Shown here in pieces: positions 31,447 to 45,322 of a stretch of DNA of 64,000 nt. The stretch's first letter is position 1. Each line of letters starts with the position of its first letter. The notes below the pieces were generated by a model. It made no database searches and was not told the DNA's origin. It saw only the letters and a program-made list of their open reading frames with translations. The position numbers and the translations under genes are program-made. Origin of the DNA: Epinephelus fuscoguttatus (Eukaryota > Chordata > Actinopteri > Perciformes > Serranidae); the NCBI RefSeq assembly GCF_011397635.1, contig NC_064759.1:23274428-23338427 (forward strand), read 5' to 3'.

Positions 31447-33227
31447 GATTACACCCTATGCTTTACTTTTGTATTTCTATCCTTTAAATTCTCTATATAA
31501 CATTATAGTGCATTATGTCCCATGTTGCATGTATGTCATGTTCAATATACATGTTTAAGTATGTCCTATTTATTTAACTGAATTGCACATATTTTTGTTT
31601 TTTGCCTCTTTGTCTAAAATGGTTCTCTACTTGAATACACTGTCAATATGCACATTCTGTAGGTATAAGCATTAAACTGCACACTGTTCTGTGTTCACGT
31701 CTGTATGTGACAAATACACATTTGAATCAATCTACAGATACTTTCCTGCTTATTTTGTGTTCACAGATACTGAAGAACCAAAATTGCATGCACAAGCAGA
31801 TGAAAACATGAACATGCCTGGATAGAGTCAAAAGTAAGGAGCTTTTTTTTTCTTCTTAAATATGTATTTAGATGCATGTAATGAAAGCTAATTGACAGTG
31901 CAGCTGTTCAAATGAGATTTATATTATATGGATAGTTTGATTCTCAGTTGTTTTGCTGGACACCCGGACACTCCAACAAAAACATTTAGCAGGTGTGTTA
32001 CATTTGAAATAGCTTTTGTATGATGGCTTTGGTGACCAGTGCTCTTTCCACAGGTGTCATATGGTAACAGCATTTCAATCTTCACTGAACAAGGTAATAG
32101 AGAAAAAACAAGAATGACAGACCCTTCAGTGTGCACATGACATTTTCACTTAGACAGCAACACAAGAAAAACAGTGCTCATACTTGACATGAAAGCCTTT
32201 CTCAGCCACTCCAAATGACCCTTCAGCCAGCTTTCCATTTCAGAATATTTATAATATTTTTACATTGGACTTGTTCTTGGCAGGTTAATGCTCACAGATG
32301 TCTGCACTGCTCAGATGGCTTGAGGGGGCAGGTACCATCTGAGCTGTGTCAGAGAGAGAAAGTCATTTTAACAGCACCTTACACTTAGCCTAACACATAA
32401 TTTCATAGTACCAATGAATGTGTTAATGAGACAAAATGTTTTCGATAGAGCAAATCTTGGCAGGCATCTGTGAATTATTCACTGGACCCGATAAGTTGGC
32501 ATGTTGAGCTATACAATTGGCAAGCAATACTCACAGAAGCAGCATGTTGCATGACATCCCTGCTGTGTAATGCAAGTTAGCTATAGTGGATTATTATTGT
32601 CCTAAAGTTGACATCTGGCAGATTTGTGCCTATAAAAATGTTCTAAAGACTCCTCAGAATAATCAGTCAGAGATGACATAAGAAGTGCGAGTGAGCTTGT
32701 TTATCAAAGTGAGGAGAATACAATGCCTTTTTCTTTTTTTCACAACTGAAGTGATGGAAGTGATGAATTACGCTTTGTCACTGTGGATTTATTTCCTGTG
32801 TTTGTGTGCCATCCTTGACTGACCGTGACAGTGTGAAGGCAGCCTTCATGTCACGCAGTAGAAATTGCCGTTCCAATAGGGAGAAAGAATGCTGTGGTGT
32901 TTTGTGCCGGGTGACGTAAAGTATGACATGACAGAATGATTGAGCCAATTTTCTGCCTGAAATGGGCACAAAGGAATTACAGGGAAAACACAATTGTAAG
33001 CCTGTGTGTATATGTGTGTGCGGCTGTGTACAGTGCAACAGTGTCTGTGTACAGGTGTGCCAGTGTAACAATATGTCAAAACATACATATGTAATTGTAT
33101 GTAGTTGTATGGTAGAATAGCAATAAGATTATTTACTTGTGAGGGAGAATAGTGTGTCAGAAATGTGGAGACCTGCCTTCCCAGATCTCATAGTTTAGTG
33201 TTTTTACTTCTGCAGTATTTGCTAGAT

Positions 33228-33551
33228 CAGTGGTTCTCAACTTTTTTTCCTTTAAATTGATACAGGTCAGGTAATGGACCTCCATTTGATAAGATTTTTC
33301 TTCAGGGACTTGGAAAAGATTTTAATTGTTAGATATGATTAAGTTAGTTGTCAACTACAGTTGAGGGGATAATTATGGAGGAAGTGAAACCGATGATCAT
33401 AAGAGTCACTCTTATGACTCTTACTCACATTAGGCTCACTTCTATAATTAATTAAATTGTATTTATATACAATTTTCTATTTTTGTGGGGACCCCTCAAA
33501 CTCCTTCAAAGACCCCTGGGGGTCCCCAGACTCCTGATTAAGAGCCACTTG
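33228..33551. mobile_element. hAT-like non-autonomous element (324 bp)
   Basis: The left end CAGTGGTTCTCAA and the inverse of the right end CAAGTGGCTCTTAA are the classic hAT (Charlie/Tip100-type) terminal form. Flanks TGCTAGAT (33220-33227) and GGCTAAAT (33552-33559) match at six of eight positions, as an eroded 8-bp target duplication. No transposase inside. Confidence 0.55.
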
Positions 33552-36500
33552 GGCTAAATGACGTAGTATGATTATGTTCTTATTAAAAGGAAGAACATCC
33601 ATTAATGGAATCATGTCTTCTCAAAATAAAACCGAGTTAATTTTCTTTGACATGTATGACAGAGAATGTCACAAGATATTAATTGTGCATAATGAGTCTC
33701 ACACTGACATGTTGTTTTTAAGCACAGCACAACCGAGTTTTGTTGCATTAGCCTCAGATTTTATTAATAACTTGCTAGAAGTTTGGGTTGACAAGGTTGT
33801 AGCTGTTATTAGTAATGTATTTGAAAAAGGATTTATCAGCAAACATTATGATGAAGATGTTGTGTATGTTGTATGGTACTGACTAGACCCTTACAGCTCA
33901 CAGTGAATGCATGTTGTTTCCTGTCATGACTTTTTTACAACAGATCATCTGATGTTGCTTTATGATTTAATGAGTTCGTGGAGCCCAAGACAGTTATACT
34001 GTGAGACATTATGGGACATTAATAAGAGTCCCTAAACTCATAATAGACTACATAGAGTATGGTGATGACATACTGTGTGTAAACAAAGCAATTACAGGTA
34101 AATATATGGTGCCCAAAAGGCTCATAACACTGAACGCATAATGTATTATAGCCTATTCCGATGTTTTCTGATTCAGTTAAAACATCTAGCCTAATTGTGA
34201 TGCCCTTGTGTTGCATGCATGAAAGCTAAATTAAAACAAGCCATGAGCATGAAGCATTGCAAAGTACTGCGTTATAAAATGTATGCAGTTGTGATGCTGT
34301 GATAGGTAAAATCTGCATGCTATCCCTCAATTCTGTCATGATCCACATATTTGTTGGGTTGGGGGCATTTTGTGTAATTCTCTGTGATCCAAAAGACTTA
34401 AAAACAGCTTTGGTAATTAGTACCCAGCACCCAGTGCCAGTCTGCATAATGTGTTCTTTAGCTGGATTTCACACTTGGAAATAAGCTCTCATTCTATCCA
34501 TCATTTCACTTGCAAAATGACAGATGAATAATAATTATGTAATTTCACCAGTGGTTGCAATCACAGAAACACTTTCAAAATTCTTAAAAACACACACTGT
34601 GAAGTGAGATTTGTTGCTTGAATGTGCATCTCTCATGATATGTTTCTCAGCCTCATGTTCATGCTTGTTGACACCTTTAAAACTATTTTTTGTGTGGTCC
34701 AGGATCTATTATTGGCTCTGGCTGTAAGTGTTTTCTGTTCCATAACAAGATGAATCCCCAACATGGCATTAGGTTACCAGGCAACAGTGTACACTTCACT
34801 GCTTGGTTATAATTTTCTTTGTATAGTTATGATGCTTAATAGTAAGTGACTACATGGCAGTCGGCCAAAATTAACCACTGTTAGCAGAACCCGTAGAGCC
34901 TGATGTATGTCAGGAGGCGTAGAGCCTAGCAGGCTATATTTGGCTGCTATGTTCCCTTCAAAGAGACGAGTTCTAGGTCTGGACTTGACATTTCTCTTAG
35001 ACTGGAAAAAATGGGTTTGGGTCAGTGAGTTTTTGTGGGAGGAGGGGTGTTGTTGATGCCCAGAGGAAGGTGCTGGTCTCTGTTCTGCAGTGGCTCATTG
35101 TTATTTTCTCTTCATCGGTACAGTACAGGAAGCATAAATGACAGGATAAAACTTGCAATTATATGTGTTGAAACACAACACTGTCTTTATTACATAAAAG
35201 GCTGTCAGGACTTTTTTGTCAAAGGTTATTATTACTGTAATCTACATATGATACACCTAAGAACAGGACAAATTGTGACTGTCAGGTTAAAGCTTGGTAC
35301 ATGTATGATTTCTCTGCTTTGAGAAAGTTCTCTAATCTCTTAGGCTCATGTAATCCTTGTAAAACTTATATTTTCATGTAAAATACATTGTCAGCAACTG
35401 AAAACAACATAGTTCTTCTTGGTTATTGAAAAGGTGACATGTTGGAGAAACCAGGTTAGGATTGCACATGACTGGATTGTGCAATGCACCTTGGTGTTGG
35501 TCTATAGTTAAGACCTCTGGAGTGCCCAGGAGGTACAAGCCTTTTTGTTCTGGCAGTGGCACAACATATTCATAAGTGATGTTTGAAAACAGTCAGCTAA
35601 GGTCAGTTCATCTACATAGGAATCATTGCTAAGCAGCTACAGACCTTAAAGCCTCTAAACTCACTGATCATTTGCATTGCTAGCAAACAAGCATTTTTCC
35701 CACTGCAGTGTAAGTAATAAAACCTTGTACTCTATGTTACCCCTATGTTCTGTTTTTGGTTAGTCTCCTCTGCGTGTGTTGTATGTGTTTTGAGGTAAAA
35801 CAGAAGCATGCAGAGTGCAGTCCTGGGCTTTATCTCAGTGTGTTGTTGTGAAAAAGAGATGGAGAGTCATGTTCACACCTTTATTTATTTTGCTGTTCTT
35901 GGCTGCTGCTGCTCCAGTGGAAGCAAGAGTGTTGCTGTACAGCAGACATTGTGCAGACAATCTGAACGTAGCCCAGGTGCCACGAAACTATTCTGACTTA
36001 AATCAGTTTCCCTCAAACAGACCATTAGTGTTTGTTGTTTCTGTTCTTTCTTTCCTTGCAGTTACACGTTATTAACAGCAACTCTGTTCAAGGCAGTTGC
36101 ACTTCAATCAATCCTTAAACCAACCCGATGATGTATCTCCAGCTCTCCTGCAGGTTGAAAAAGTCAGAGGTGTTCTCACAGTGCAGAGCTGGGTCTGGAA
36201 CTTGGTGAATAAAGGAGTAGGTTGTGGTGTATGTGTGAGGAATATTTTTCTTTGTATAGAGATAGTAGGAGGGAAGCAGTGGCCCAGAGGGGGAGTCTGA
36301 CTCCTGTTGCAGCTGAGACACAGAGCATGGTGGGTTTAGCCTGGTGCTCTCAGTATTGTTCATTCAGCCCCACTGTAGACCCCAGGGCTCTCTGGGGGAC
36401 CTACCTCCATTTGTTTTCACTTCCTGTCCAAATGGAGTTGGAGAGATGAATCATTCATGTCTTTGAGAGGCCTCTTGTGTGGATGAAAAATGGGGAGATT

Positions 36501-36949
36501 TAAGACTCCCGCTTTGAGTATTCAAGATAGATTAATGTACTTTTTGCCCAAGCAACATATTTATGACTTCCATTTGTGTTTTTTTATTCTCATGTTAATT
36601 CTTTGGTCGCCATTTTTTAAAGGCTTGCTATTCCTCTCTGTTTATTTTTATCTTAAGTATGTGTCTTGCCTTTCTACTTATACCCATCTGCTTATCTGTC
36701 TGTCAGTATGCCCACTGACAGGCGCCATGTGGAGTGCCCCTGCCCTAACTCGATCCTGCTCTGTCAAATCTGCATGGTGAAATCAGTGAAGGTGATTAAT
36801 GAGCTGTGCTTCAGAGTCCTTGGTATGCTAAGCCTGACGGGCAGATTGTCACTGAACTGTCACAGGGTGGGACTGTTTTCCTTGATGGCAGAAACAGACA
36901 AACTTCAGACTTCACAGGTCCATTAGTTGTCACTCCATGCCATCCCAAG

Positions 36950-37419
36950 TAGAGTTCTCAATGGACCAAAAAAATTACAACATGCACTGAACAGATCTGT
37001 GTGAGCTGAAGTCCAAACACAGCCCATCCAAGATCATCACATAAAATACTGAACCTGAGCCCAACCAAGCCCGAAACCCCAAAAAGCACTAGTCTGCTTC
37101 TATCACCCAGGACACACTGGCTATGTGGCGATGGAAGCCACGCACGACTCCAGCTCGGTGGTTCACCTACTTTCCATGTATATCTCCACCAGAGAAGCTC
37201 CCTGCTCCACCTGGGAAGAAGGACAGAGAGCCCAGCACAGAGCCTGGCTGCTCCCTCTCCGTCTCTCCCTGCCTGCACTTTTTAAGATTTTTTTATTTAA
37301 TTTTTTTTCCCATAGCCTGAGCCCTACCCAACCCAGCCAATCAATGCACACTTTCAGCCCAAACTGACTTGTTGGACTTTTCAAGACCCGCCGGGCTAAG
37401 GTTGAGATTGAGAACTCTA
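36950..37419. mobile_element. hAT-like non-autonomous element (470 bp) with target-site duplication
   Basis: TAGAGTTCTCAAT (36950-36962) is repeated exactly in inverse at 37407-37419. Flanking octamers ATCCCAAG (36942-36949) and ATTCCAAG (37420-37427) differ at one base, as expected for an 8-bp hAT target duplication. The interior has no transposase frame. Confidence 0.7.
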
Positions 37420-40400
37420 ATTCCAAGCAAGATCCCAAGCATCCTCTGGGGCCCTGACTGGGCTGCCATACGTCATGCTAAACATCTCTTTGTTGTTACC
37501 TTTCATCTGTGGGTACCTGCCACCTCTCTCAGCCCATCCTGTGAGTTATGGGACTGCAGGAGGTCATGGCTGCAACCCCTCCCCACTTGGCGTGAAATGT
37601 GCAGAACAAACGGATCCAGGAATTACACAGAGATTGGACACACTGGCTGGATATATAAGAGCAGAGCTCTCATAAAGGTCTCTGTGGCCAGATAGGTGTG
37701 AAAGGGTTACCAGCCCATCTGTTACCGAAACAGAAAAATGTACCCTCTTTGAGGTGACAACCTTAGAGTATTCTTTAAATTCTCTCTTTTAGCTTTGAGT
37801 GGCATCATCACAGCAAAGCTGCTGACAAAATGTAAGGTTTCCAAAAGCGTGGCCTTTAGATGTATTTAAAAGCACAGAATAACATCAGTAAATGCCATCT
37901 TTTGTCGGTGAGCAGACCAAAAAAATGAAGATGCTATGGATGCCTGCAGATGTTTTTCTTTCTCTCATTTATGAGGTCCATTAAAGATAGGAATCTTAGT
38001 AATTTGTAGTTCAAAAGGACACATCCACACTCTTAACTTCATTTCATCTTTTGATTTCTCACACACAGCCTTAAGGAGATCACACAGTTTGAACAGTTTT
38101 TGGTTTTGTGCTTGCTGTTTCTCCATGTGTTATAGAGGAGACAGCCAAAGCTTGTTAGGCCTCGTGTTATTGAAGGGGCTGGGTTGAAAAGTCAGTTTGG
38201 TTACTGGATCTGAGATGAAAGGCAGAGGTCAGGAACGCTGTAGCCACTCCCAAGCACAGCATGGTGGGATTGCTATGCGCATTTGTGTGCATGTGTGTTA
38301 GTTTGTCTGTTCATGTGTATTTGTTTGCAGAGTGAGTGTCTTGATTTGTATTTCAACAGTATCTGTACTCCTTGGACCTCTGTGCTGTCCAGTTGCTTCA
38401 ACACAGTGTTTGCTGTGTGTCAGAGTATTTGTCTTCCTGGTCCTTGGAGTATGGAAAGTTCACATTAATATCTCCAGCATGTCTACCCGTTCTTGGTTAC
38501 TTCATTTCTTGTTCCTGTTTTAATCAACCTGCAGGGTGCACTGTTGCTGAAGGATCCACCAGGGGCTTTACCCCGCTTGGACAGTGTCCCACAATTACAA
38601 GTCCTGCTGCCGTAGTTACCTCTATGCTTTCTGCTCTCAATCAAGGTAATGAAACTCACAATAGGACAAGTGAGACAAAAGGACACTTCACTGTTACAAA
38701 CCATGCAATGTCAAACACCAAAACACAAGATAATTGTGTCAGTGTAATATAATAGTGATTTGACAAATTTAAAATGAAGAGAAACTGGGAGATTTAGAGG
38801 AAAAACATCATGAGAATGACTATTTGCACCATACAACAATTCATCAGTGGTTGACACAACTTTAGCACTGCTGTTGTTTTCCCACCGAACGAATGAGATG
38901 ACCCCAGAACCATGCCTTCTCAGGGGAGAAAGGAAATAGAGAGCTTTTTGAGTTGTTTTGGCACTCTCAAAGGAATTGCAAAAGTAGAACATTGTTTTTA
39001 CAATATACTTGGGAGTTTGTGGAACATAAGCCAGTAACTTCACTGCATATGGATAGGATAGCTCACCGGGGTGAATTTGGAACTGTGGTGGAAAAATATA
39101 TACGAGTATGATGCTATAATAAGACCCAGAAACTCAAGGTCACCCTTGCAAAGTGTTTAAAAATACATCTAGAGCCCCTCCAGGTTTATGCATATGGAGC
39201 AGTCCAGACATTAACATTGTAACAGAGGTGGCGGGTGCACTGTGGGACATTTCCACATGCATAGCACTGCCTTAATAATCAGAGGAAGAGCTATTTTTCA
39301 GAGGTATTGTTGCGTCCGAGACCTTTGAGACACCACAGGAGGCGAGTGCTGTGACTGTGCTGTGGTCAAGTAGAGAAGTGGTGGCGTAGGTGGAAGTGGC
39401 TTGGACAATAAGCGTCAGCCCACCCTTCCCATAGTAAACTTGATTTCCTGTTGCACTGTTTTTAGTCGGACCTTTAAAATCCATGAATGGAGTTTTGCTT
39501 GAGTCTTTAAAGGTCATTGATGAATCTAGAATAACAGTTAAGCAGTTAGCAGAACCTATTAAACAACCACAGGTTTTATTTTGTTCCTTTATTCCCTGTA
39601 CCTAACATATCCAGGTCACTGAGGTGAGATTTGTCCTTCTAAAAGAAGATCTGAAAACTGCATGTACTACTACTACTACTGTGACTGCAGTAACAATGCT
39701 GGTATTTTTCAAAAGGGCAAATGACTCTAATAAAATGTGTTTTCTGGTAATACCATATTGATAATACCAAAATACATATTTTGTTAACATATTAAGATAA
39801 TAGCTCCAAGGCACTTGGGAAGGATGATGCTATGATTATCCACTCATAAATGGGCTTGACTAGCAGGATGTGGATTGGAAGAATGCCTCTGAACAGAGAA
39901 CCTTTGTTTTTATTAATCCCTCAGGGATTTTCTAAGGTCAGCCAAACTTGGCTGGATTCCATCACAGTCACATGTGACTGTTTGGGCCTACGTGTTTGTA
40001 TGATACAGATGAGGTGTTTGGCTCCTGCAGGCATTTCAGTGATGTAGTTCCGAGAGCCACTGATGCAATAATTCTGCATGCTGTGGTTTTATGCACAAAG
40101 TTTCCTCTGAATCCTACATCATGTTCATTGGTTAACAGCTTGCTAAAATGCCAGCTGACATTAAGAATGATCTTTCAAAGGCTTAAATCAATGCTAAGCC
40201 TTTTGGTGTTGGGATATCGTCAGAAGATCAATAGTTGTGTGTTGCTTTGAGAGAAGGGGGACAAAGTGGAACATGAAGTAGGCTTGTCATGACTGAATGT
40301 AGGGTGGAAGTTGTACAACAACATCATTGTCAATTTGATACAAACAGTGGATCAATGGTTTCCAGCAGAGATGAGCACATTGATCAGTAAAAATACTGAG

Positions 40401-40439
40401 AGCTGCCCTCTGTTTCCAGTGGGCCTTTGTGCTCCATAT

Positions 40440-40449
40440 CTATTTTTAG
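40440..40449 (+). promoter_or_regulatory. MEF2-type motif CTATTTTTAG
   Basis: A perfect MEF2 consensus 4.9 kb upstream of the hdac9 start codon. Alone it is weak evidence; the same 10-mer recurs at 43788 and 44812. Confidence 0.3.
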
Positions 40450-42376
40450 AAAGCCTATGGCAGTAGATGAAGGCACGGCATCGGGGATCTATTCAAAGTT
40501 AGAAAGTAAACTGACCTCAAGGTCAGTGCACAATAAGTGGATGCTCTGAAACTGTGTTTTTGCCTTTTTGAAACTCTGTTATGGTTCATTCTTTCTCTCA
40601 CACCTCAGATTGAAGGTTCACCGCAGATGAATGAACACATTTTTCTGAAAGGTTTTTTATTTTTGAGGGTACATGTTGATTCATCTCTCTCCTTGAATAG
40701 CACCACCTCTGTCTTTTTTATGTCCGGCCTCTCTCGCAAGAGCAATGCATAAAGCTGCATGGGCTCCATCTAACTGTGGTTTTAGCTGCAATGCAAAACT
40801 TTGTTGGCAATGTTTCAAGATTAAGTACCAAACATGACTGCCTTTAAATGCGTTTTCATGTTATTTGATCCAACCTGTTAAGTGCATTCTATATCACCCT
40901 GAAAGTCCAACAGGAAATACCACAGGACGCCAGACAGAGTAACCCAATAAAAACAAGAGCGCCCATATCATTAGTGGGGAAACACGCTCACATAACACAT
41001 CCAGATGTACAGGCTAATTGGATTTTACCATCAAATCAACAGTCATAGTGCCTTTGTGCTTTTATGAGACTGACCGCAAGGTAAAGGGAAAATGGGCTGT
41101 TTGAAGTGACAAAACTTTACCCGCGGCTTTTAGCAGGTAGGATGGCTGGGCTTTGTTGCCAGTATAGCATGCTGTACTCCACATGCAGAGACTGGGGCGG
41201 CAATGTGCCATGGCCTCACTCACTAAATTGATCTGAGAACTCTTCCACATTTTGCATTGGTGAGTCATCGGGGGCTGATGTAAGTAAGATGGCGGGCATT
41301 GAGGTAATTGGTGTGGAGAGGTAATTTCCCTCCTGTACCAGGGCTGCCCCCAGAGCTGTCAGGTGGCCACAAGAGAGAAGAAACTCAGGGACAGGGGGGA
41401 GGCATGGTTACGTCAGGAGTTGCTGTTATTATGCGCTATCCCCTCTCTTGGGAGGAACATCCCCTCTGACTGGAGAACTCAGCACCTGACAATGATCACA
41501 TCCGCCACAGTCCTCCCAGGGTAGCATGATGAAACACTGCATCCACACAGGTAGAAAGACAAGCAATAGGTAGGAAGTCAGAGAGGTGGATAAATGAATT
41601 TGATTAAAACAGATTCTCATAAACATTAATTGATTAATATCGCGTAAGAGGGCTATTAGAGTCACTCTGTGATGAGTTTGTGTTACAATAGACAACCCCC
41701 CTCTGAGATACACGGGGGCTTTGAAGTTCAGAGAACACGGAACAACAAAACATGGCTGACTCATCCCCTCCCACACATGGATCATCCGCTATTAAGGGGA
41801 ACAAAACATTTTCTTGCTGGATTAAATGAGTTATAAGGAGCACTGTTGTCCACCCCTCATATCTGTTGCAACACTTAAGTTCAGCTCCTTTCCTTCTCCA
41901 GTTTGCCTCCCTGCTGGGTTTCATCATGCACAGTGTGTCACAAGGCAGCAGTGCTATGGTGATTAAGCCGCAGAACTTGGGAGTTGAGTTTGGAACTGGT
42001 ACAGTAATTGTGGTAATGTGAGTAGGCTTATTTGGGAGAAAAAAACAAGTCTCCAGGTTATGACCAGTGTTTCTTGAAATAGAACGGAAACAGCTGAGGT
42101 ACCGTGGCGGGAAGTATCTCTTATTGTCTTATTATATTTCTAGTTCCAGTAGATAATTTAAATTGGCTGAGTTGAAGTAAATAACATGATTTGTGTGATG
42201 TGTGTACAGATGCATGTGTATGTGTGTGTTTGCTGACATCTATAATGGCCTTTTGTTTAAATTTGGAAATTGCTGGGGGCACTTCATCGGTCTGGCCCAC
42301 TTGTTCCCTCATCTCTAATATTCCCCCCACTCTGTGTCAGTGCTCTGATGTCAAAACATACACACATGCACAGACA

Positions 42377-42384
42377 CAGACACA

Positions 42385-42433
<49 letters not shown>

Positions 42434-42448
42434 GCACACATACACACG
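42377..42448. repeat. (CA)n microsatellite with imperfect edges
   Basis: The pure core is 42387-42430, bordered by ACAGACACAG and ACACGCACAC-type variants. Confidence 0.93.
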
Positions 42449-43787
42449 CAGAGTTTGTGTTTGATATGAGGGAGGTGACAGACAGTCGAGCCCATGCCCC
42501 GGAGAGCAGAACGGAGTGGCTCTCCAGCAGGGACGCTGACGTTCACACTTAAATGCTTTAATAGGACTAAAGTAGACAAAGGCCGCCAGTGACGCAGTAG
42601 GAGCTATAATGGGCTTGCCACATTGCAGGTTTACTGGACCCTGCCTATTGGACAGAGCTATTTCCAATCCTACAATCCCTCATCAGCCTCAGGAAGCTAG
42701 TTATAAATAAAAAGTGTAGGTTAATCGCTGCTAACCTGCCCCAGTGAATTGTTTATTTTTTCTTGGTTTTTTTTAAGGAGCAGTAGGTCAGGTTGTCTGG
42801 GTATTTTCTGGAAACTTATTACTTACAAGTACAGAGAAATTTGTTGGATTTCTTGTACTTTTGTAAGACAAAATAAAGCTAAATCTATTTATATTATACA
42901 GAGCAGTCTGTCAACAACCACTTAACAAATAGATTAACAAATAAATAGATAAATAAATAAAACTAATCCACAAATGATCAATCAGTTTAAAGGCAAAAAT
43001 AGTCTGAGTTGCATATAGTATTTTTTGTGTGTGTGTAATAGCGGAAAATCACAGTAACAGGAAGATTGCGAAATATGACCTCCTAATTTCAAGACAGATC
43101 TTACTGTCATGTCATATAAATAGGGATTTCATTGTCATGATAATTATCAATCATGTGATGGCCTTACTTCCTCTTTTGATCAATTATGCCTCAGCCTATG
43201 TTCAGGTCAGCCTGCAGGGTCAGAGCTTGCCTGCTCTGACAGATACTGTGACAGATGGAGCTCTGGGTCTTTAGCCATCATTACCTTGGACTTGAAGGCT
43301 TGTTATCTCTCACACCATCTTATCCAACTTCACTGCCAAAACTAATTCATGAAGATCAGGAGTTTGCTAAATCTGTTCAACTAAAATGTGTCACTAAGGG
43401 GAGATTGGAATAATAATTTCTTGACAGATTTGCCACAGTGTTCCATGTTTGTGAAAATCATTCTTCAGCTATTACACAGAGTAAACAAGGATGAAAAACA
43501 TTTTATTTAGATAATTAATGAGTTTTGACACTACAGAGAAGCAGTGGGGAATGACAACAAATGCACGAGTCCCCTTTTTGTATATGAATAATCAAGTAGC
43601 GCAATATCATACATTAGCTTCAGAGTTGTTTTTTGCCTGGGGCGAGCCTGCAAGCTGTGCATTTCCTTCTTGGCTTCTTGGTTGTGCTGTGATAAAAGGA
43701 CCGAGGGGTTAAATGTTTGTCCAGCTGAAACAACACAGTAAAACTCCTTCTCTGTGTCTCTGTAGCCGAGTCGTCAGAGCTCAGGAC

Positions 43788-43797
43788 CTAAAAATAG
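43788..43797 (-). promoter_or_regulatory. MEF2-type motif CTAAAAATAG
   Basis: Reverse complement of CTATTTTTAG, 1.5 kb upstream of the hdac9 start. Confidence 0.35.
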
Positions 43798-44799
43798 CTG
43801 TGCTGGCTCCACGCCCCTGGCTGGGGGACAGGTCAAATTATGAAGGAAGATGAAAAATTTAAAGGCACAGGCTGCTTGGCCACAAACCCAGCCCTGCATC
43901 AGTGGTCAGATAGAACATTTGACTTGACTTTTATGGGCTGGAGTCAGATTATATTAACTACAGATCTTGGCCAGATTGGGATGTAATATTAATTGAAAAA
44001 GTCCTACTACAGAGCTACTTGATGCTCAGAATTTAGTATTAAGGTGTTTGAGATTTATATGTGTACAGTAGTGTGTTGTGTTTGATATTCTTCTGCTGCT
44101 TCATACAGCATCAAGATGGTTCTTGACACAGTTTGAGAGGTTTATGTAATTGCGACCATGGTGTTATGGCATCTTACAGTTGGCTTCCTTGGCTAGCTGA
44201 AAGCATGCTTCCTGAGTAGCAGTACTGCCCTGGATACACACTGAACCCCACACATACACTTAGCTAATGCAGTGAGGTAACACTCTGAGTCTTAAATGAA
44301 CGCTATGTTCATTTGGTGTCTGGCTTGACTTAACACATCTTGTTGTTTTTTTGTCACTCATGCAGATTTTTACCTAAATGCCACTGCATTTCTGTTCGGT
44401 TGCTTGTTGAACTATATCACCATATTTTTTGTACTATTTGCCCAAAAAATGTCAATACACTATTTTTATGTTTTGTGAATCATATAAAAGACAAGCAGCC
44501 CTTTTACAAAACCTTTGACATAACATATGCTGCACAAAGATGAACTTTACATGTGCCTCTTTCAGTACATCAAGGCAGAAATGGATCAGTCCTCCCATGT
44601 ACCTGAGAGAACAAAATGAAGACATAAATAGAGTGAGTGAGAGAGACTGGTTCAACAAATCATAAAAGAGAGAGAGAGAGGAATCAAGCCTCCATCTGCA
44701 GAGAGGGAGTCAGGAGACATGCCTTCTGGCAGGAGCAGAAGAAGACAGCTGTGTTTGGTGTGGTATTTTTAAACGCATCAATGCTGCTCCAATCCCCGC

Positions 44800-45322
44800 G
44801 CCTCGCCTGACCTATTTTTAGCCAGGGCTGGCCATTGTTCTATTTCTGTCACCTGTGGGCCACGCAGTTGTTGATTCACATGCAAATGAAGCTTGCTCCC
44901 TCCCTGGCTTGCATTACTGCCTCAGCGAGGTGCTCAGTGCTCAGTACACGGCTTTCCTAGCAACTCAGCTTTACATTTTTCTCAGTCTCTGCTCAGACAC
45001 TTTGCTGAGGAGAGAAAAAGCCACTGAAGAGGAATAGGGAGAGAGGCAGATAAGAAGAAAAAAAAGCTGGACTTGCCATCCTCTCTGAAAACTGTGTTAG
45101 TGTTTGGACCAGATTGAAGCAGGCACCGGGAGAGTGGCAGCCCTGCAGAGAGAGTGTGCAGTTTGTGTTATTGCTCTTCAGTGAGAGTGGTTTATCAGAG
45201 GAGGAGGCAGAGGAAGGGAGAGAGTTGCCTGTTGTCGTGGTCTCTCCCCTGAGTGGCTGAGGGGTGGCTCTTGGTGACAGGAAACGCAAGGCTTGCAATG
45301 AGACCTGAGCGCTGAGTGGAGT
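44800..45322 (+). promoter_or_regulatory. hdac9: hdac9 proximal promoter and 5' leader (tentative)
   Basis: The purine-rich stretch before the start codon has no clear splice acceptor, so it may be the leader of a first exon transcribed from here. A five-codon upstream ORF (ATG at 45298-45300, stop ending at 45315) closes seven bases before the main ATG. Confidence 0.35.
44812..44821 (+). promoter_or_regulatory. hdac9: MEF2-type motif CTATTTTTAG, proximal to hdac9
   Basis: A perfect consensus about 500 bp upstream of the hdac9 start, immediately after a short GC-rich patch (CCCCGCGCCTCGCC). This makes it the MEF2 motif best placed for a proximal hdac9 promoter. Confidence 0.4.

Larger units (their letters stand above)
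31447..44800. other. ankrd28-hdac9 spacer, distal part
   Basis: About 13 kb with no supported gene. It contains two hAT-like insertions, a long (CA)n tract and scattered optimal MEF2 motifs. It could hold untranslated hdac9 leader exons or enhancers, but these cannot be delimited without comparison to other fish. Confidence 0.55.

Noticed and set aside
42284..42667. Cys/Val-rich ORFs around 42.4 kb
   Set aside because: They are translations of the (CA)n microsatellite.
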